From Diphasiastrum complanatum (Eukaryota > Streptophyta > Lycopodiopsida > Lycopodiales > Lycopodiaceae): a DNA stretch of 64,000 nt. The stretch spans positions 26,397,312-26,461,311 of the forward strand of contig CM055095.1 in the NCBI GenBank assembly GCA_029204225.1, given 5' to 3'. A model generated the notes under the pieces. It did no database searches and was not told the DNA's origin. It saw only the letters and a program-made list of their open reading frames with translations. Positions 38,262-53,949 of the stretch are shown here, one piece after another (the first letter of the stretch is position 1; each line of letters starts with the position of its first letter). Position numbers and translations under genes: made by a program.

Positions 38262-38935
38262 GTAATGTCTTGGAAATGGGATGTCGGATTTGTGAAATTT
38301 CAAAGTAATGGACCCAATTTGATCTACAAATGATCAATAAGAGTGATTGGAAGCTTGGAATCTTGATCTATATCGAATCATGGATCCAAATCTAGCTTCT
38401 AGTTGACAATTTCTATATATCCAGGCAAGAACAACCAAAAATAATGATCCAAAGGCGTCACACGTGTGAAGTACAGCCACTGTATGGCCTGCTAATAGCA
38501 AATAAGTTTACTTATTAAATCCTTAGCATTCATCCACAAAGAACTTGCTTAAGAGAGTGAAAACACCAAGATTGCTCCCACGTCAATGTTTCTCATCATT
38601 AAACCTCACAATGGATCCATCATAAATCAAGTACACAATCATCATAATCTCTCTCTAGGTTGCTTCCAGCACGTGTGGGATAGCTCATTGTACTCATCTA
38701 TAACCACTGTGGATAAGATCTATCTAATTTGCCACATCACCATTGGTGGTTAGTGTAGAACTTCTAGATTCCTACAATCTAGGAGATAACTCCTACAATT
38801 TAGGAGATTTGACATTTGACTCAAATAAAATCTAAGTACAATGAATCTGAATATTATGAGTGATATTTCACACGTGTGGATCCACATAGATATCAAACAA
38901 ATTGCATTTACACGGTGAAAATTGTAAAATCCAAA
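38262..38935 (-). repeat. Degenerate 3' LTR of copia element I (limits approximate)
   Basis: It lies directly before the polypurine tract GAGGAGGAG of element I. It contains two CACACGTGTG motifs (about 38459 and 38868) and CACTGTATGGCCTGC, resembling CACTGTACGGCCTGC of the B LTR. The outer end is uncertain. Confidence 0.5.
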
Positions 38936-40470
38936 AATCTCCTCCTCAATTTTTACTTTGATACATCTATCTAGAAATCCTAAGGCTAATCTTAACTTGA
39001 TAAATGAAGTCTTTGACAAGGCACTAGTGAGTAGATCAGCAAGGCAATCTGAAGAAGATACATGTTATAGCTTGATCTCCTTTACTCGAACCTTTTCCCT
39101 CACAAAATGGTGAGCAATCACTATGTGCTTGCTCCTTGCATGGAATGTGAGATTGGTTGCTAATGCTTGGCTTGATTGGTTGTCACAATATATGATTGGC
39201 TGCTCCTCGGCCTCCATGACTTGTAGATCCACCAATAGCATCTTTAACCACAAGACCTCCTTGCTTGTTGAGGTTAAGGCCTTGTATTCCGACTCGGTTG
39301 AAGATAGAGATATTGTGTCTTACTTTTTGGAAAGCCAAGACACTATGCCATCACAAAGGAAGGTAGAAAAAGCACTTGTGGACTTCCTATCCACCTTATC
39401 ACCTGCAAAATCAACATCCAAATATGCCCTCAAGGCAAGGTTAGATGCATGATACAAAATGCCAAAGTTCTTGGTGGCCGAGATGTACCTCGACACCCTT
39501 TTTGCATTTTTCCAATGACAAACCAATGGATTTTGCATAGATTGGCTAAGCTTACCAACACTATAACTTAGATCAGGTCTAGTTATAGTAAGATAGATTA
39601 GGGAGCCTATAAGTCTTCTATATACTGTGATGTCCTCAAAGGATGCTTCATCATCACCATTAGAGACTTTCACATTTTGCTCCATAGGAGTATCTAATCC
39701 TTTACAATCTTTCATTTCAAACTTCTCTAAGATAGAAGATACATATTTGGATTGACAAATAAAACTCAAATATTTGCCTCTTGATACTTCTATTCTAGTA
39801 TGAAATGAAGAACGCCAAGATCCACCATCTTGAACTCCCTAGATAATGCTATTTTCACTTCTTTTATACCATCATGATCATTTCCACTAAGGATAATGTC
39901 ATCTACATACAAAATAAAAATGATGACTTTACCATCATTAAATATTAAGTACAAAGAAGGATCATAAGAATTTACAACATAATAGAGTTTAAGAAGGCAT
40001 TCAACCTAGAGTACCAAGCTCTAGGTGCTTGCTTAAGCCCATACAGGCACTTAGCAACAACATACTTTTTCTTTTTGATCTTCCTTGATGTAGCCCTTGG
40101 CTTGTCTCATCAAGATCTCCTCTTCCAAATAGCCATTTAGAAAGGCATTAGTCACATCGAGTTGAAAAAGAAGCCAATGGAAAGTAGTTCGACCTTATAG
40201 AAACTAGTTTAGCAACAGCAGCAAAAGTTTCATCAAAATCTACTACCTTGGTGTGCAAGAACCCCTTTGCCACTAGCCTTGCTTTATATTTGTTGATGCT
40301 TCCATCTTGGTTGTACTTCAATCTATAGATCCATTTTCACTCAAGTGGTCTTCTTCCATGAGGAAGATCCTATGATTGCCCATAAGAGCATCATACTCCT
40401 TTTGCATGGCGTCCCTCCATTCATGTGACTCCATAGCATCTTCAAAGCAACTCGGCTCATCAAGTTATGG
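38936..40470 (-). pseudogene. Copia element I, RT and RNase H remnant
   Basis: This is a close relative of element B by protein. Minus-strand blocks: the polyprotein tail (38950-39060), YCDNQSSQALATNLTFHARSK (about 39180-39120), SYSVGKLSQSMQ and FAGDKVDRKSTSAF (39320-39769), the RT region with YVDD-like coding (about 39900) and the YGLKQAPRAWY region (about 40000-40050), up to the RT start EWRDAMQKEYDAL (about 40420). It has frameshifts and stops at several points (for example about 39322 and 39790) and is truncated at about 40470. Gag, protease, integrase and the 5' LTR are missing. Confidence 0.85.
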
Positions 40471-41070
40471 CTATCAGAAGTTTGGCGATTTTTGACCTAA
40501 AATTTAAAAATTTTAGAATTGTTCAGATAAATGCATGCATGTAACTCAATGTATTGCTTTTTGGTTGATGAAAATGTATGGATAGACCTCTATGCATGCT
40601 TGGATGCATGTTGCATGCGTAATTAGTAGATTGATCATAAGATTTCTTGCATGAAGCTATGTATGGAAATTCTAGATCAAAAAGCAGATTTCCTGGTTGC
40701 TAGGCTATTTACGAAAAAAAATTCGATTTTTCGAATAAGTCAGTGCATGTCAAGTTTAATACATGCATGATGTTTTGAAATGATTTTGATATGTGACAGT
40801 GCCTGTGAATCTGATAGATCAATCTTCAAAATTGATTTTCACAGTTGATCCATTTGGAACATATTTAAAACAATCCCAGTTTTTTGTAAATTTTTAAACT
40901 TGGTCCTAAATTTTTTTTTTGTTGTTTAGATCAGTTTGATATTGATTTAACGAAATTTGCTTAATTGAGTGAAAGACCATGTTGAGTTATGAAGGTCCAG
41001 AACATTTCACTTGTTAGTTGAAGATTTGGATATCGACTAATTAAGCTAATTTTGTCTTTCAGAAAATCAA

Positions 41071-42785
41071 TATGGCAGATGATAATGCAGTTGTAGCTCT
41101 CGATGGTCAGGTGCCTATGCCTACCTATCTGCAGATTTTCCAATTGTTAAGTAACGAAATAAACAACAGGAGAAGAAAGAGAAAAAAAGCCAAGGTTGTA
41201 GATGACTAGTTAACCAAGTGGACCGATTATTTTAATCTACATGGAGTTCTTGAAGATAAAAAGATTGAGAGTGTAATTATGTTCTTTCGAGGAAAAGCTT
41301 TGTCGTGGTGGCATGACCTACAACCGAAACCTACCACATGGGAAGAGTTCATGGAAGTGTTCAGAAAGTCGTTTGTGGTTGTAGATGACTCGGACTTCTA
41401 CCAAAAATTTGTTAACTACAAAATGGGTACTTGGAGTTTGGACTCGTACCTACAAGATTTTATGGATTTGTGGAACAAGGTTCTCTCATTCGATGCAAAA
41501 CTGGCACTGTGGCAACTTATCCTATGTCTATCAACAGATTATCAGAATGAGTGTAAGCGTAATGTGCTTCAAACTTTTGATGACGTCGTACGGGTCGCGA
41601 AAGCGTATGATTCCACAATGGTGGCGTCTAGAAAGCAATTATAGGCCAATCCATTAACACCCAGCCAGAAAAAAGGAAAGAAAAGAGTTCGTGGGAATAA
41701 ATCTAAATATTTTGACGAACTGGATCAAGCTACATCTGAGTTTAGACAAAAGAAACATTTGTCCCAAAAAAAGACTAGAAAAATGAATGTGTGTTTTCAT
41801 TGTAGTACGTCTGGACAAATTATAAAATTTTACTCAAAATGAAAGAAAGGCGCAGCTCAAGTCGTTGAGATGCCAGATAAAAAAAATCTTAAGTTGGAAA
41901 TTGACAAGGTTAATTGTGAGTGTGATTGTTCTTTTAGTACTGCTTCATTCTCTCCAAATGAATTATTTTGTTTGAAAGGCATTGTTAAAGGATATGAAAT
42001 TAGAATTTTAGTGGACAGTGGATCTATTCATAATTTCATTAACTCTGCAAAATCTTTTGCCGAAACTCAGCTTGGAAACTAAAGCTAGTAACCATAGATA
42101 TCGAGTATGTCTAGCTTCAGGTGCGGAGTTAGAGACATGGGATGTTAAAGTTCCAAGGCTCCCAGTTTGGATTCAAGATTATAGAGAGTTAATAGATTTC
42201 CATTTTTTAGATTTAGCACGTAGTAGAAAAAAAAATTCTATGATACGAGTGGTTATTTAATAAGCATCCTGATATAGATTTTGAGAAGCATGTTCTCTCT
42301 TTTCAGGAGGGTAATGAGATAGTTACATTGTTTGGAGACAAATATGTACATCCATCTGGGATGAATTAATTTGCTAATGTAATGGAAATTTTTAATTCAT
42401 AGTATGAAGCTTATTCTTTTTTTGCTAAGCCAATTTTGGGTTTATCTGAAATGCATCTGAGTAGTTGTGCAATTGTCAAAGATTCTTAACTCAGTAGACT
42501 TAGATCAGGAGCAAATTGAGAAGATTAAGATATTGTTTGAATTTAAAGACATTTTGCCAAAAGAATCACCTCATGGAATATTGCCATCCAGATCGGTAGA
42601 CCATAAGAAGTTAATTCCAGGTAGTCACCCTATCTCTAGACAACCATATCAGTTTTCTCAGAAAGAAGAGATAGAGATTACTACGTAGACTGAAAATGAT
42701 TTCAAGATGGGGCATATTCAGCCAAGTAAGTCACCATGGGGTGCTCTTGTTCTTCTGAAAGCGAAGAAAGATGGAGGCTTTTAGC
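41071..42785 (+). pseudogene. Ty3/gypsy element J gag-protease-RT fragment (broken)
   Basis: The frame opens MADDNAVVALDGQVP at 41071 and hits a stop near 41207. The gypsy gag domain follows (41279-41644: FRGKALSWWHDL, TWEEFMEVFRKSF), then a CCHC remnant (about 41790), the aspartic protease (42000-42040: ILVDSGSIHNFI) and the start of reverse transcriptase (42467-42785: FKDILPKESPHGILPSRSVDH, then GHIQPSKSPWGALVLL). It is truncated where the catalytic RT core should start, next to the CACTA remnant. Copia elements have integrase before reverse transcriptase; here RT follows protease, as in gypsy. About 600 bp of AT-rich sequence before 41071 may be its leader. Confidence 0.85.
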
Positions 42786-42866
42786 ACAACATGTGTATCT
42801 TGAACATTTTAGGGTGTAGAATTTTGAACTAGAAGAAATATAATAAACAAATTTATATTACCCTTT

Positions 42867-43577
42867 TCAAATTAAAACATTACTTACCTGCCATGAACAA
42901 TTGCGAGTGAATTCCCACTCTTGATCTGTCACATGTTCACCATTTTTCATTGCTTTTTTGAGAGTATTATAGATCCATTCACATGTGCATCGAGAAGGTA
43001 ATTGTTTTAATGGCTCGTCATTCTCATGCAAATGAGTCACCATCCCGTTCCTTCTCCTGTTTCGTCTCAAGGCCACACTTCTCTCTTTTTGGCTTCTTCG
43101 TACTTCAAAATCCACTTGAACATTCTTTCGCAATTGTATAAAATGAACGTGCCAATTTTTTCACGTAACGACGCAGACATTGTTCTCACGACTCCTTTTC
43201 TTGAGGTAGTTCACCTTTAATGCGCTCGTCCTCTTCAGCATGCCATAACTTTGGCGCGCTAGGGTGTATTTGCAAGAGATATTATGTGGTGTAAAACAAT
43301 GATTCTTGAACAAGCCAATCTTCTACGATGCTACCTTTTGGCCTTGGCTTTTGTCTCACAAAGTCTTTTAGAACTTTCATAAAATGCTCAAGGTAGAACA
43401 TCCATCTAGTGTGCACTGGCTCGACAATGGAAATTTCATCAACCAAATGCACAAGTACATGAACTTGTATATCCATGAAAGAAGTTGGAAAATCTCTTTC
43501 TAGCAAGCACACAATTTCAATCATTTCTTGTTGTTTCGAATGCATTTCACTCCATTTGATCTCCTTTGAGGTGACCA
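42867..43577 (-). pseudogene. CACTA transposase C-terminal remnant (DUF4218 type)
   Basis: The minus strand at 43577-43282 reads KWSEMHSKQQEMIEIVCLLE, then FMDIQVHVLVHLVDEI, PVHTRWMFYLEHFMKVLK and RPKGSIVEDW. This is the conserved DUF4218 block of plant En/Spm (TNP2-type) transposases. Downstream, past stops, 43230-42867 reads further transposase-like residues (RYVKKLARSFYTIAKEC in one frame, FEVRRSQKERSVALRRNR in another). It is out of frame and truncated. Its N-terminal side fuses to element D's reverse transcriptase at about 43577. Confidence 0.75.
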
Positions 43578-46500
43578 GATCGGTCATGTTGAATTCGAAA
43601 GATAGCATTGTCTTGGCCTCTTTTATCAGATTTGTATTGTTGCTGGAAAGCAACGTATCATCCACGTATAAAGTGATAATGATAAAAGACTGTTGTACTG
43701 TTTTAAAGTTAACATTGGAATTTGAAGAGCTAGGCGTATAGCCGTGATCAATAAGGAAAGTATTGATACTTTGAAACCATGCTCGAACAGATTGCTTTAA
43801 GTCATAAGGTGTCTTATGGAGTTTACACACATGATTGTGTTTCCCCTCGATAATATAACCTTCAGGTTGCACCATGTAAATGTCTTCTTCGATAACTCCA
43901 TTGAGATATGCTGTCTGTATGTCCATTTGATGTATTTTTAAATTTGTTGTAGCAACAAACGATAGCAAAAGTCGAATAAAAGAATGCTTGACTACTAGGT
44001 TGAAAGTATCAGTGTGATTGATGTGGTATACTTGAGAAAATCCTCTGGCGACAAGTCGGGCTTTTCTTCTATCGATGCTTTCGTCTGCTTTGTACTTGAC
44101 TTTGAAAATCCATTTTCTATCAACTATGTTTCTGCTAGCAGGTAATTAAGGACAATTGTCCATGTCTAATTTTTTTATAAGAGATGAATGCTCTTTATCC
44201 ATAGCTTCTTTCTAGAGATCAGAATCTGTCTGACTGAGTGCCTCTTCGACAATCGTCGGCTCGTGAACAAGGTAGGCTACACACTCGTCGATATACTTGA
44301 TAGGTGGTCTGCTAGCTCTCGATGATCTTCTAGGAAATAGAGAAAGTTGATCATTTTCATCATATTGTAGTTGTTGGACTGTAACATCATCATCTCCTGA
44401 TTCACCATTGATATGTTGTTCGTCAAAAGTAGATGAGCTTGGACCATTATTGAGAATAGTCAACTAAGGAACTGGGAAGTTTAATATGTCAGGAGAATCT
44501 GACAAGTCGGCTACGTGGGCACTGCCTTTTCCTTTGAGGTCGATAGACTGATCTTCGATGAAGATGATATCTCGGCTAGTGAATATCTTCAACTCGATGG
44601 AATCGAACAACTTATAGGCTTGATTTGAAGTAGTGTAGTTGATGAAAATACATTTGATACTTTGGAAGTCAAGCTTCTTCTTGACATCGTGAGGAATCTG
44701 TGCATAAGCAATACATCCAAAAACTCATAAGTTTGATAAAGAAAGTTTGGTACATGTTCAAACTTCGAATGGTATTTTGTCCGAGAGACCTTTGATAGGA
44801 CATCTGTTCTGAATATAGGTTGTTGTTGAAACAACTTCAGCCCAAAAGGACTTCGGAAGTGTCGCATGTGATAACTTGCACTTTGCCAATTCGACTAAGG
44901 TTCCGTTATTTCTCTCAGCAAGACCATTTGATTGAGGCAAATAGGAGACAATGTATTGTTGCTCAATATCATTATTAAGGTAGTATGCCTTGAATTCAGT
45001 GGAGATTTTTTTTTTCCATTATATGACCTCAGTGCTTTGATCTATTTACCAGTTTGATTTTCTGCATGCTCTTTAAATTGTCTGAACTTGATGAAAGCCT
45101 CTGATTTCTGTTTAATGAAATAAATAGTTGTTCTTCTAGAGAATTCATCAATAAAGGTAATGAAATACTTTGCATTTAGTAATGAAGGAGTTTGCATAGG
45201 TCCACATATATCTGTATGAACAATACCTAATAGACCTTTTGCTGCATGCTTGTGGCTTGATTTAAAAGTAATCCTAGTCTGCTTTTCAAGGATGCAACTA
45301 TGATAGACAGGGAGATCGACTTTGCCAAAAGGATAGTCGAGATCAAGAGCCATGGATTGTCTGGACATGTTCAATACCGATGCATAATTCAAGTGTCCTA
45401 AGTGATGATGCCATAGTAATGCTTTATTGACAAGAACAGAGGTTTTCAAGGCTTGACTAGTTTCAGAATAACAATGTGCCAATCTATATAAGTATATCTG
45501 CCTCTTGCCGAGTGCAAGGAGCTTGTCACTCCTATCAATTATTCTACATTGATCAGATTCAAACTCCACCTTATGACCTAAATCTGTAATTCTACTTACT
45601 GATAATAGATTTTTAGAGAGTTTAGGAACATATAAAACTTTTGACAGTTGTAGTGGATTTCTTTCCTTGCCTATTCTCAACCCAAGATCTAATCAATCTA
45701 GCATCAAGGAGATGGAGTTAGATGTCACGCGTAGATTCGTTCCCATGTGAGCGATAGTATAGTTCAGATTTCAGCATGAATGGAAGATCCACATTTAACT
45801 CTAACATCCATTAACCCTAAGCATTAACACTACTCCATTAACACTAGATCCACGATGAAGATAGCTTACTCTTTCTCTCTCATAAAAAGTATAGAAATAT
45901 GCAATCCCAATAACAATCAGATCCAACAATTAGCAAACACAACAAAAGCATGAGAGATGGAGGAAAAGTGATAGAGAGCAAGGACATTCATAAATCCATT
46001 CCACAAGAGAACCAATCTGCTTTGTTGAAATGAAGATATGTACATGTGTAGGAAACTCGACTTGGTCCCTTTTTATAGTAGAGAGGAGGACCCTGGCCTC
46101 TGAATCCTATTGGTCCATTTCTGCCTCCCTAATTATTCAAATTAAAAAAAGAGTGGGAACCATCCAAATTGGAGGGAAACCCAACTTTATTCACTAACTT
46201 GACATTTAGGCCCTGCGACATTAAAAGTCCCGCAAAAAAGCCTAAAGTCCTTTAATTTACTTTCTAATCAATCAAATCTCTATGTGATCATCGGGTTGGA
46301 CTTTTACACACGGGGTGCCAAATCCCTCTCACTTATTAACTAGGGTTAGGGTTGCCTTGGGATCTGCAAACCCTCCAACAATAGTAGTTTGAATCGATCA
46401 TGCTGGAATCGCAATCTTACAGTACCTTCACCTTCAATAGTGTGAGTGCCATTGTCACCAAAATGAACATACTTCTTTGTGTTGTAAGCTGTATAAGAGT

Positions 46501-47379
46501 TGAAGATCTCACGTTGATTGGTCATGTGTTGAGTAGCTCCAAAATCCAGAAACCAAGAATCATCCAAAACCGCGCTTTGATCTTTGACCATAAATGTGTC
46601 TTCGTCCACTTCGACCTGGGGAGATGATGTAACTGTATTTGCTTGTTGATCAGGTTGCTTGGCTACATTCTTCGCTTTGAGAATTCGGCAATCCTGGATC
46701 TCATGGTTATTGCGTTTGCAATACCTCTTCTTCTTCGACGAATGAATTTGATGATTGTCCTTGACTTTGAGTCGGCTTCTGATTCGTTGCAGCCTTCTTG
46801 GAGCTTTTCTGCTTCTGTTGTTTAGAGCCTTTGTTGATGTATAGATCATGAGATGAGGAAGTAGACGTAGTGTCTTGACTTCTTTGATTATCTTCTTGCA
46901 ACAATATAGTGATAACTCTGGTAAGAGTTAAATCTGAGTGTGTCGTGATGATCATCACCATGTTCTCATATGTAGAGGGCAAGATTGAAAGCAAAGTCAT
47001 AATTGTGTCTTGATCTGATCTGACAACGGCCATCTGTTGCAAGAGATTCTTAAATTGGCTAATGTGACTCTAAAGAGAATCACCATTTGACATCTTGAGT
47101 GTGAAGAATTTCCTTCGTAGGTGTAACTTGGTAGTTACGTCTCTCACATCATATAGTGAGCTCAGGATGTCCCAAACTTCTTTTGAAGTTTTGGCTTCAA
47201 CTATGTGTCCAATCTGCGTATATGATATATTGAGGATGATAAACGCGGAAGCTTTACCATCCTTCAATTTCCACTTTGAGTCTTCTGTGTCATCTTCAGA
47301 TTTCACTTCGATACCTATAACAACATCCCATAGCTCATTGGCGATTGACAAGTTCTTCATTTTAAATTTTCATAAATGA
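43578..47379 (-). pseudogene. Copia element D, gag through N-terminal RT (broken)
   Basis: Minus-strand order from the 5' LTR: gag (47360-46710: NLSIANELWDVVIG, EVWDILSSLYD), zinc-knuckle remnant (about 46720), protease with FLDFGATQHM instead of DSGA (about 46545), post-protease VPKLSKNLLSVSRITDLGHK (about 45620), integrase (45400-44590: HTDICGPMQ, FIDEFSRRTT, PQSNGLAERNN) and reverse transcriptase start (44463-43578: MDIQTAYLNGVIEEDIYMVQPEG, LYVDDTLLSSNN). Stops and frame changes are frequent. A 729-bp insertion splits it at 45655-46383. It ends at about 43577 after FNMTDL, where the CACTA remnant begins. The complementary 3' piece is at 12811-13555. Confidence 0.88.
45655..46383 (-). mobile_element. 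729-bp insertion in element D, probable solo LTR
   Basis: Copia coding similarity stops at each side, and GTAGT flanks both ends (45650-45654 and 46384-46388), as a 5-bp target duplication. It has no ORF but holds a TATA-like CTATAAAAAGG on the minus strand (about 46075), and TGTTGGAGGG near its start. Size and content suit a solo LTR. The exact ends do not read TG...CA, so the type is uncertain. Confidence 0.5.
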
Positions 47380-47579
47380 TAATTGGATCCATTCAGCTTG
47401 TCTGTGATGAGACTGGCTTTACTTTGAGAATCCATATGGAACTTAGTCTGTCGATTGTATCAATGATTCTAAGATCTAATGATGCCAACAATAGGAAATC
47501 AATTATCTGATACTGTAAAAGATGATATGAATTGAAGAATATGATATCAATGTGATATCGCGAAAGATGTCAAGTATTA

Positions 47580-47764
47580 GAGCTATGCGCTCTGATATTG
47601 TGATAGTATTAGGCTTTGATAGAGATCACAAGTTCGATACCGTGACAGATCACATATAGTAATTAAACTACTCTGATATCATGATTTAGCACTGATACCA
47701 TGATGGATCAATTTGATAAGAGATTAGAAATATTCTGATACCAGATTAGAATGCTCTGATACCA
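47580..47764 (-). other. Primer-binding site of D with an array of PBS-like repeats
   Basis: The true site, TGGTATCAGAGC on the minus strand, is at 47753-47764 and touches the LTR. Five further degenerate copies of CTCTGATACCATGA-type sequence lie in the next 175 bp (near 47589, 47637, 47673, 47690 and 47733). Confidence 0.7.
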
Positions 47765-48845
47765 TGTCAAAAATAGGTGAGTAATGGAAGAGCGAAAACT
47801 TCCTACTTCTAATGCATGACTACGCCTTCAATATTGAACAAAACAATAGTGATGGAAATCACTTCAATCTTTAGTAACTAACTTTGAGATTGCTAGAAAC
47901 TAAGTGATTACGTAGTCAAACATAAAGCATTGAATTCTCAGACAATTTCTATCAGTTACAAAACATTACAGAGATGCATACGTTCTGACACATACTGAAC
48001 GCAATAAGACGTTTGATTGATTCAGTAAGAAAACAAATTAGATGAAAATGGGCGCAAGTAATAGCGGATCAAAACCGCGCACTGTAAGCTATCTCTGAGT
48101 AATTGAGAATAAGTATGAAATAAGCAACTCTGCTAATAAGTAGTAGCGCAATAGAACTCTAAAATAAATTCTAAAGACTGAACTAGAATTCTCAAGAGTG
48201 TTCAACCTTGAAAGCTTGGTAGAGAGCTAACTACAATACTTTTTGGTTGTGAACGATCTGCTTGATAAGAGCGCATGAAGTGTCGTGTAATGACACTCAA
48301 CTCCTTCACAATTCACAAATAATAATGAGATGTATGAACATCTTATTTATACTAAGTAATTAGGTCATCAAATGTGATTGCCAGTTGGCTGGAGTCCACT
48401 GGCATTCATCAAGTTTCTTCTCAGAAATTAATTGCTGATAAGCGATGTCAATCGCCATAAATAGTTTGTCTGCATAAATGAGCGAAACTGTCACTGCAAA
48501 AACGAACGTAAACTACCATCAGGGAAAAGCGAAAATGCTGAAGTCAGAGAAAATCCCGAAGGACAAAAAATGCGAAGGTCTTCAGTAAAGTCATTTCTTT
48601 AGTTTTAGGGCACTTTGAAAATGCGAAAAACGCGATACTGCATTTTTACTCGAAATTTTTGACAAGCAAAAAATGCGAAAAAGGCGAGACTATTGTCAAA
48701 TTCCATGTATTTCTGCAGACTGTGTAAAAACACTTGTAATTTTGTAGACTGTGTAAAACATGGGAAAATCCGCAGAACAGAATAAACAGTTGGATGAAGA
48801 TTAAAAACCGATTAGTCGATTAGTAGGAAGTAGAATAATTCAACA
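47765..48845 (-). repeat. 5' LTR of element D (right copy)
   Basis: A 1081-bp LTR starting TGTCAAAAATAGG and ending TAATTCAACA on the plus strand. Homologous to 11724-12798 over its full length, with many substitutions. Confidence 0.92.
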
Positions 48846-48850
48846 CAAGG
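48846..48850. repeat. CAAGG flank of element D, right
   Basis: Identical to 11719-11723 on the outer side of the other LTR. Confidence 0.7.
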
Positions 48851-52080
<3,230 letters not shown>

Positions 52081-52099
52081 CTTGCATGTGATACTAGAA

Positions 52100-52848
52100 A
52101 TGGGGCTGACATTGAGAGATTGAATGCAGATCGGCATATTGTTTTTGACCGTGTAGTACATGACCACGTGGTACGAAGAGTGGGTGGAGTGTTTTTTTGT
52201 AGATGGACCAGGTGGTAGGAGTAAGACATTCCTAATTTATAGTGTCATGTTGTCGTACGTGCGTGCGCAAGGGTGGATAGCATTGGCAGTTGCATCGTCA
52301 AGGATCGTTGTCTTATTAATGAAAGGCTGTAGGACCGCGCACTCTAGATCTAAGATTCCTCCAACAAAATTGAACGAAAGCTCGACATGCAACATATTGA
52401 AGCAATCTCCGTTAGGTAAACTTTTGATGGCATGTCAACTCATTATTTGGGATGAGGCTCTGATGATTATTGAGTGCGTGGATCGGTCGCTACGAGATAT
52501 ATTGGGTATGGACACTCCATTTGGAGGAGTTCCTATTGTTTTTGGTGGTGATTTTCGTCAGGTTCTTCCAGTGGTACAAATAGGCAGCGTGCTCAAATTG
52601 AAGGCACTTCATTGAAGTGCTCACATTTGTGGAAATATATGGAGGTGCATAAATTATCAATGAACATGCGCGCGATGAGTGTGGAGGGTGCTAATAGAAA
52701 CGAAAAATCAAGGTCCGTAGAGTATTTGTTGAGCGTTGGAGATGGTCGTGAGCGCACATTCAACCATGATAGTTTGGATTTGATTTCTTTGCCAGATGAT
52801 ATGTGCCTACGGATGCATGAATTGTATCAATACTTCAAGAAGTTCTAA
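52100..52848 (+). pseudogene. PIF1-like / Helitron helicase remnant
   Basis: The blocks follow the PIF1 helicase order: ERLNADRHIVFD (about 52110), Walker A region FFVDGPGGRSKTFL (52190-52230; GRSKT replaces the usual GTGKT), IALAVASS, RTAHSRSKIP, Walker B LIIWDEA (about 52440), FGGVPIVFGGDFRQVLPVV (52520-52575) and LSMNMRAM (about 52655). Frameshifts lie at about 52185 and 52614, and the C-terminal third is missing. In plants this family occurs mainly as the helicase half of Helitron Rep/Hel proteins. No Rep domain or Helitron terminus (TC...CTRR) was found, so the Helitron origin is inferred. Confidence 0.75.
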
Positions 52849-52849
52849 C

Positions 52850-53601
52850 TTTGTTAATAGTCTATTGAAGCCCAAAAAGTTAGTCAAATCTTCTTTTGAA
52901 TCACTTCTAGCAACAAAGCTACAACTAGTAGAACCTCTTGTGTATGGACAGAACTACTTCTATATAGATCGGATACACTTCTATACCCTAGTCTTGATGT
53001 AAAACGATTTGAAAATTTGCTACAAACCTGCCACAATCATCAATTACACTACATCGAATCTACAAACAACAATTATACTAACTGGTAAAGCATTTTGCAA
53101 ATATCATACGAACTGCAGTACCTCTATAGGACTATACTTTGCTAGTACAAACTTGTAAATTTGTTGTAAATTACCAAAAACAACAATCTACAAAAATAGC
53201 ACCAAACATTCAAAACAAGACTAGACCTACAAGAAAAATCTTAAAAATAGTATTGTAAGGTACTATACGGACTGCACACTTCATCTTCTCAATATTCGAC
53301 TCTGATAGCATTAAAAAAATCTCCCATTAATTAAACTATGGCTACAAAATGAGATGCCATAGATGATTTTTGCTGCAACTGCCGCCACCGCCACAACGAA
53401 GCCATGCTTTCTTCTTTCCTCCTTCCTTGAAACAAAAGAAGATGAAGAAGCAAAATACAAGAAAACAAGAGTTGAGAAATACTAATCTATGATTTAGGGT
53501 TAGCTACATGTCCAAACTTTCAAAGTTGAGGGCTCCACCACAATTTAGACTTTAACATTAACGTTTTTTTTCCAAACTCCATTGACTGACCTCAACACAT
53601 A
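52850..53601. other. Gene-free stretch left of element E
   Basis: AT-rich, no ORF of note. 53350-53440 has a GC-richer patch that reads a short MASLWRWRQLQQ peptide on the minus strand. Unsupported as a gene. Confidence 0.4.
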
Positions 53602-53606
53602 GTAAT
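53602..53606. repeat. Target-site duplication GTAAT, left copy (element E)
   Basis: The same five bases follow the other LTR at 59660-59664. Confidence 0.9.
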
Positions 53607-53881
53607 ACTTAGAATTTGCTTTGCACGGGAACACAGATCATGCTACACAGTAACACAGACAGAAAACACTCTCCTCAGCAAGCTCACATAGCAACTGTAT
53701 TTCTCAAAATGAAATTACACTGTACACATAGTTGTTCACTCAGGCAACCCATGCATGACCCATGTTGTCGTTGGCGGGACGCGTGTCCCGTCAACTTGCC
53801 TTGTGGCGAGGCCAACTGATCCTTATCCACTGATAGGACCCACAGTACAATAACACAGTGATTCTAGCTTTAATTCTAACT
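53607..53881 (-). repeat. 3' LTR of element E (275 bp)
   Basis: The plus strand starts ACTTAGAATT and ends AATTCTAACT, near-perfect inverted termini. Short for a copia LTR. Confidence 0.93.
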
Positions 53882-53894
53882 CTCTCCCTTAAAG
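53882..53894 (-). other. Polypurine tract of element E
   Basis: CTTTAAGGGAGAG on the coding strand, directly before the LTR. Confidence 0.8.
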
Positions 53895-53949
53895 TAGAGT
53901 CACTTTTTATACAGTCATATACATAGCTTTAAAGTCAACAAACTTTAAG

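Noticed and set aside
47580-47764. Short tandem repeats considered as a CRISPR-like array
   Set aside because: The units are degenerate PBS copies without regular spacers, in a plant genome.
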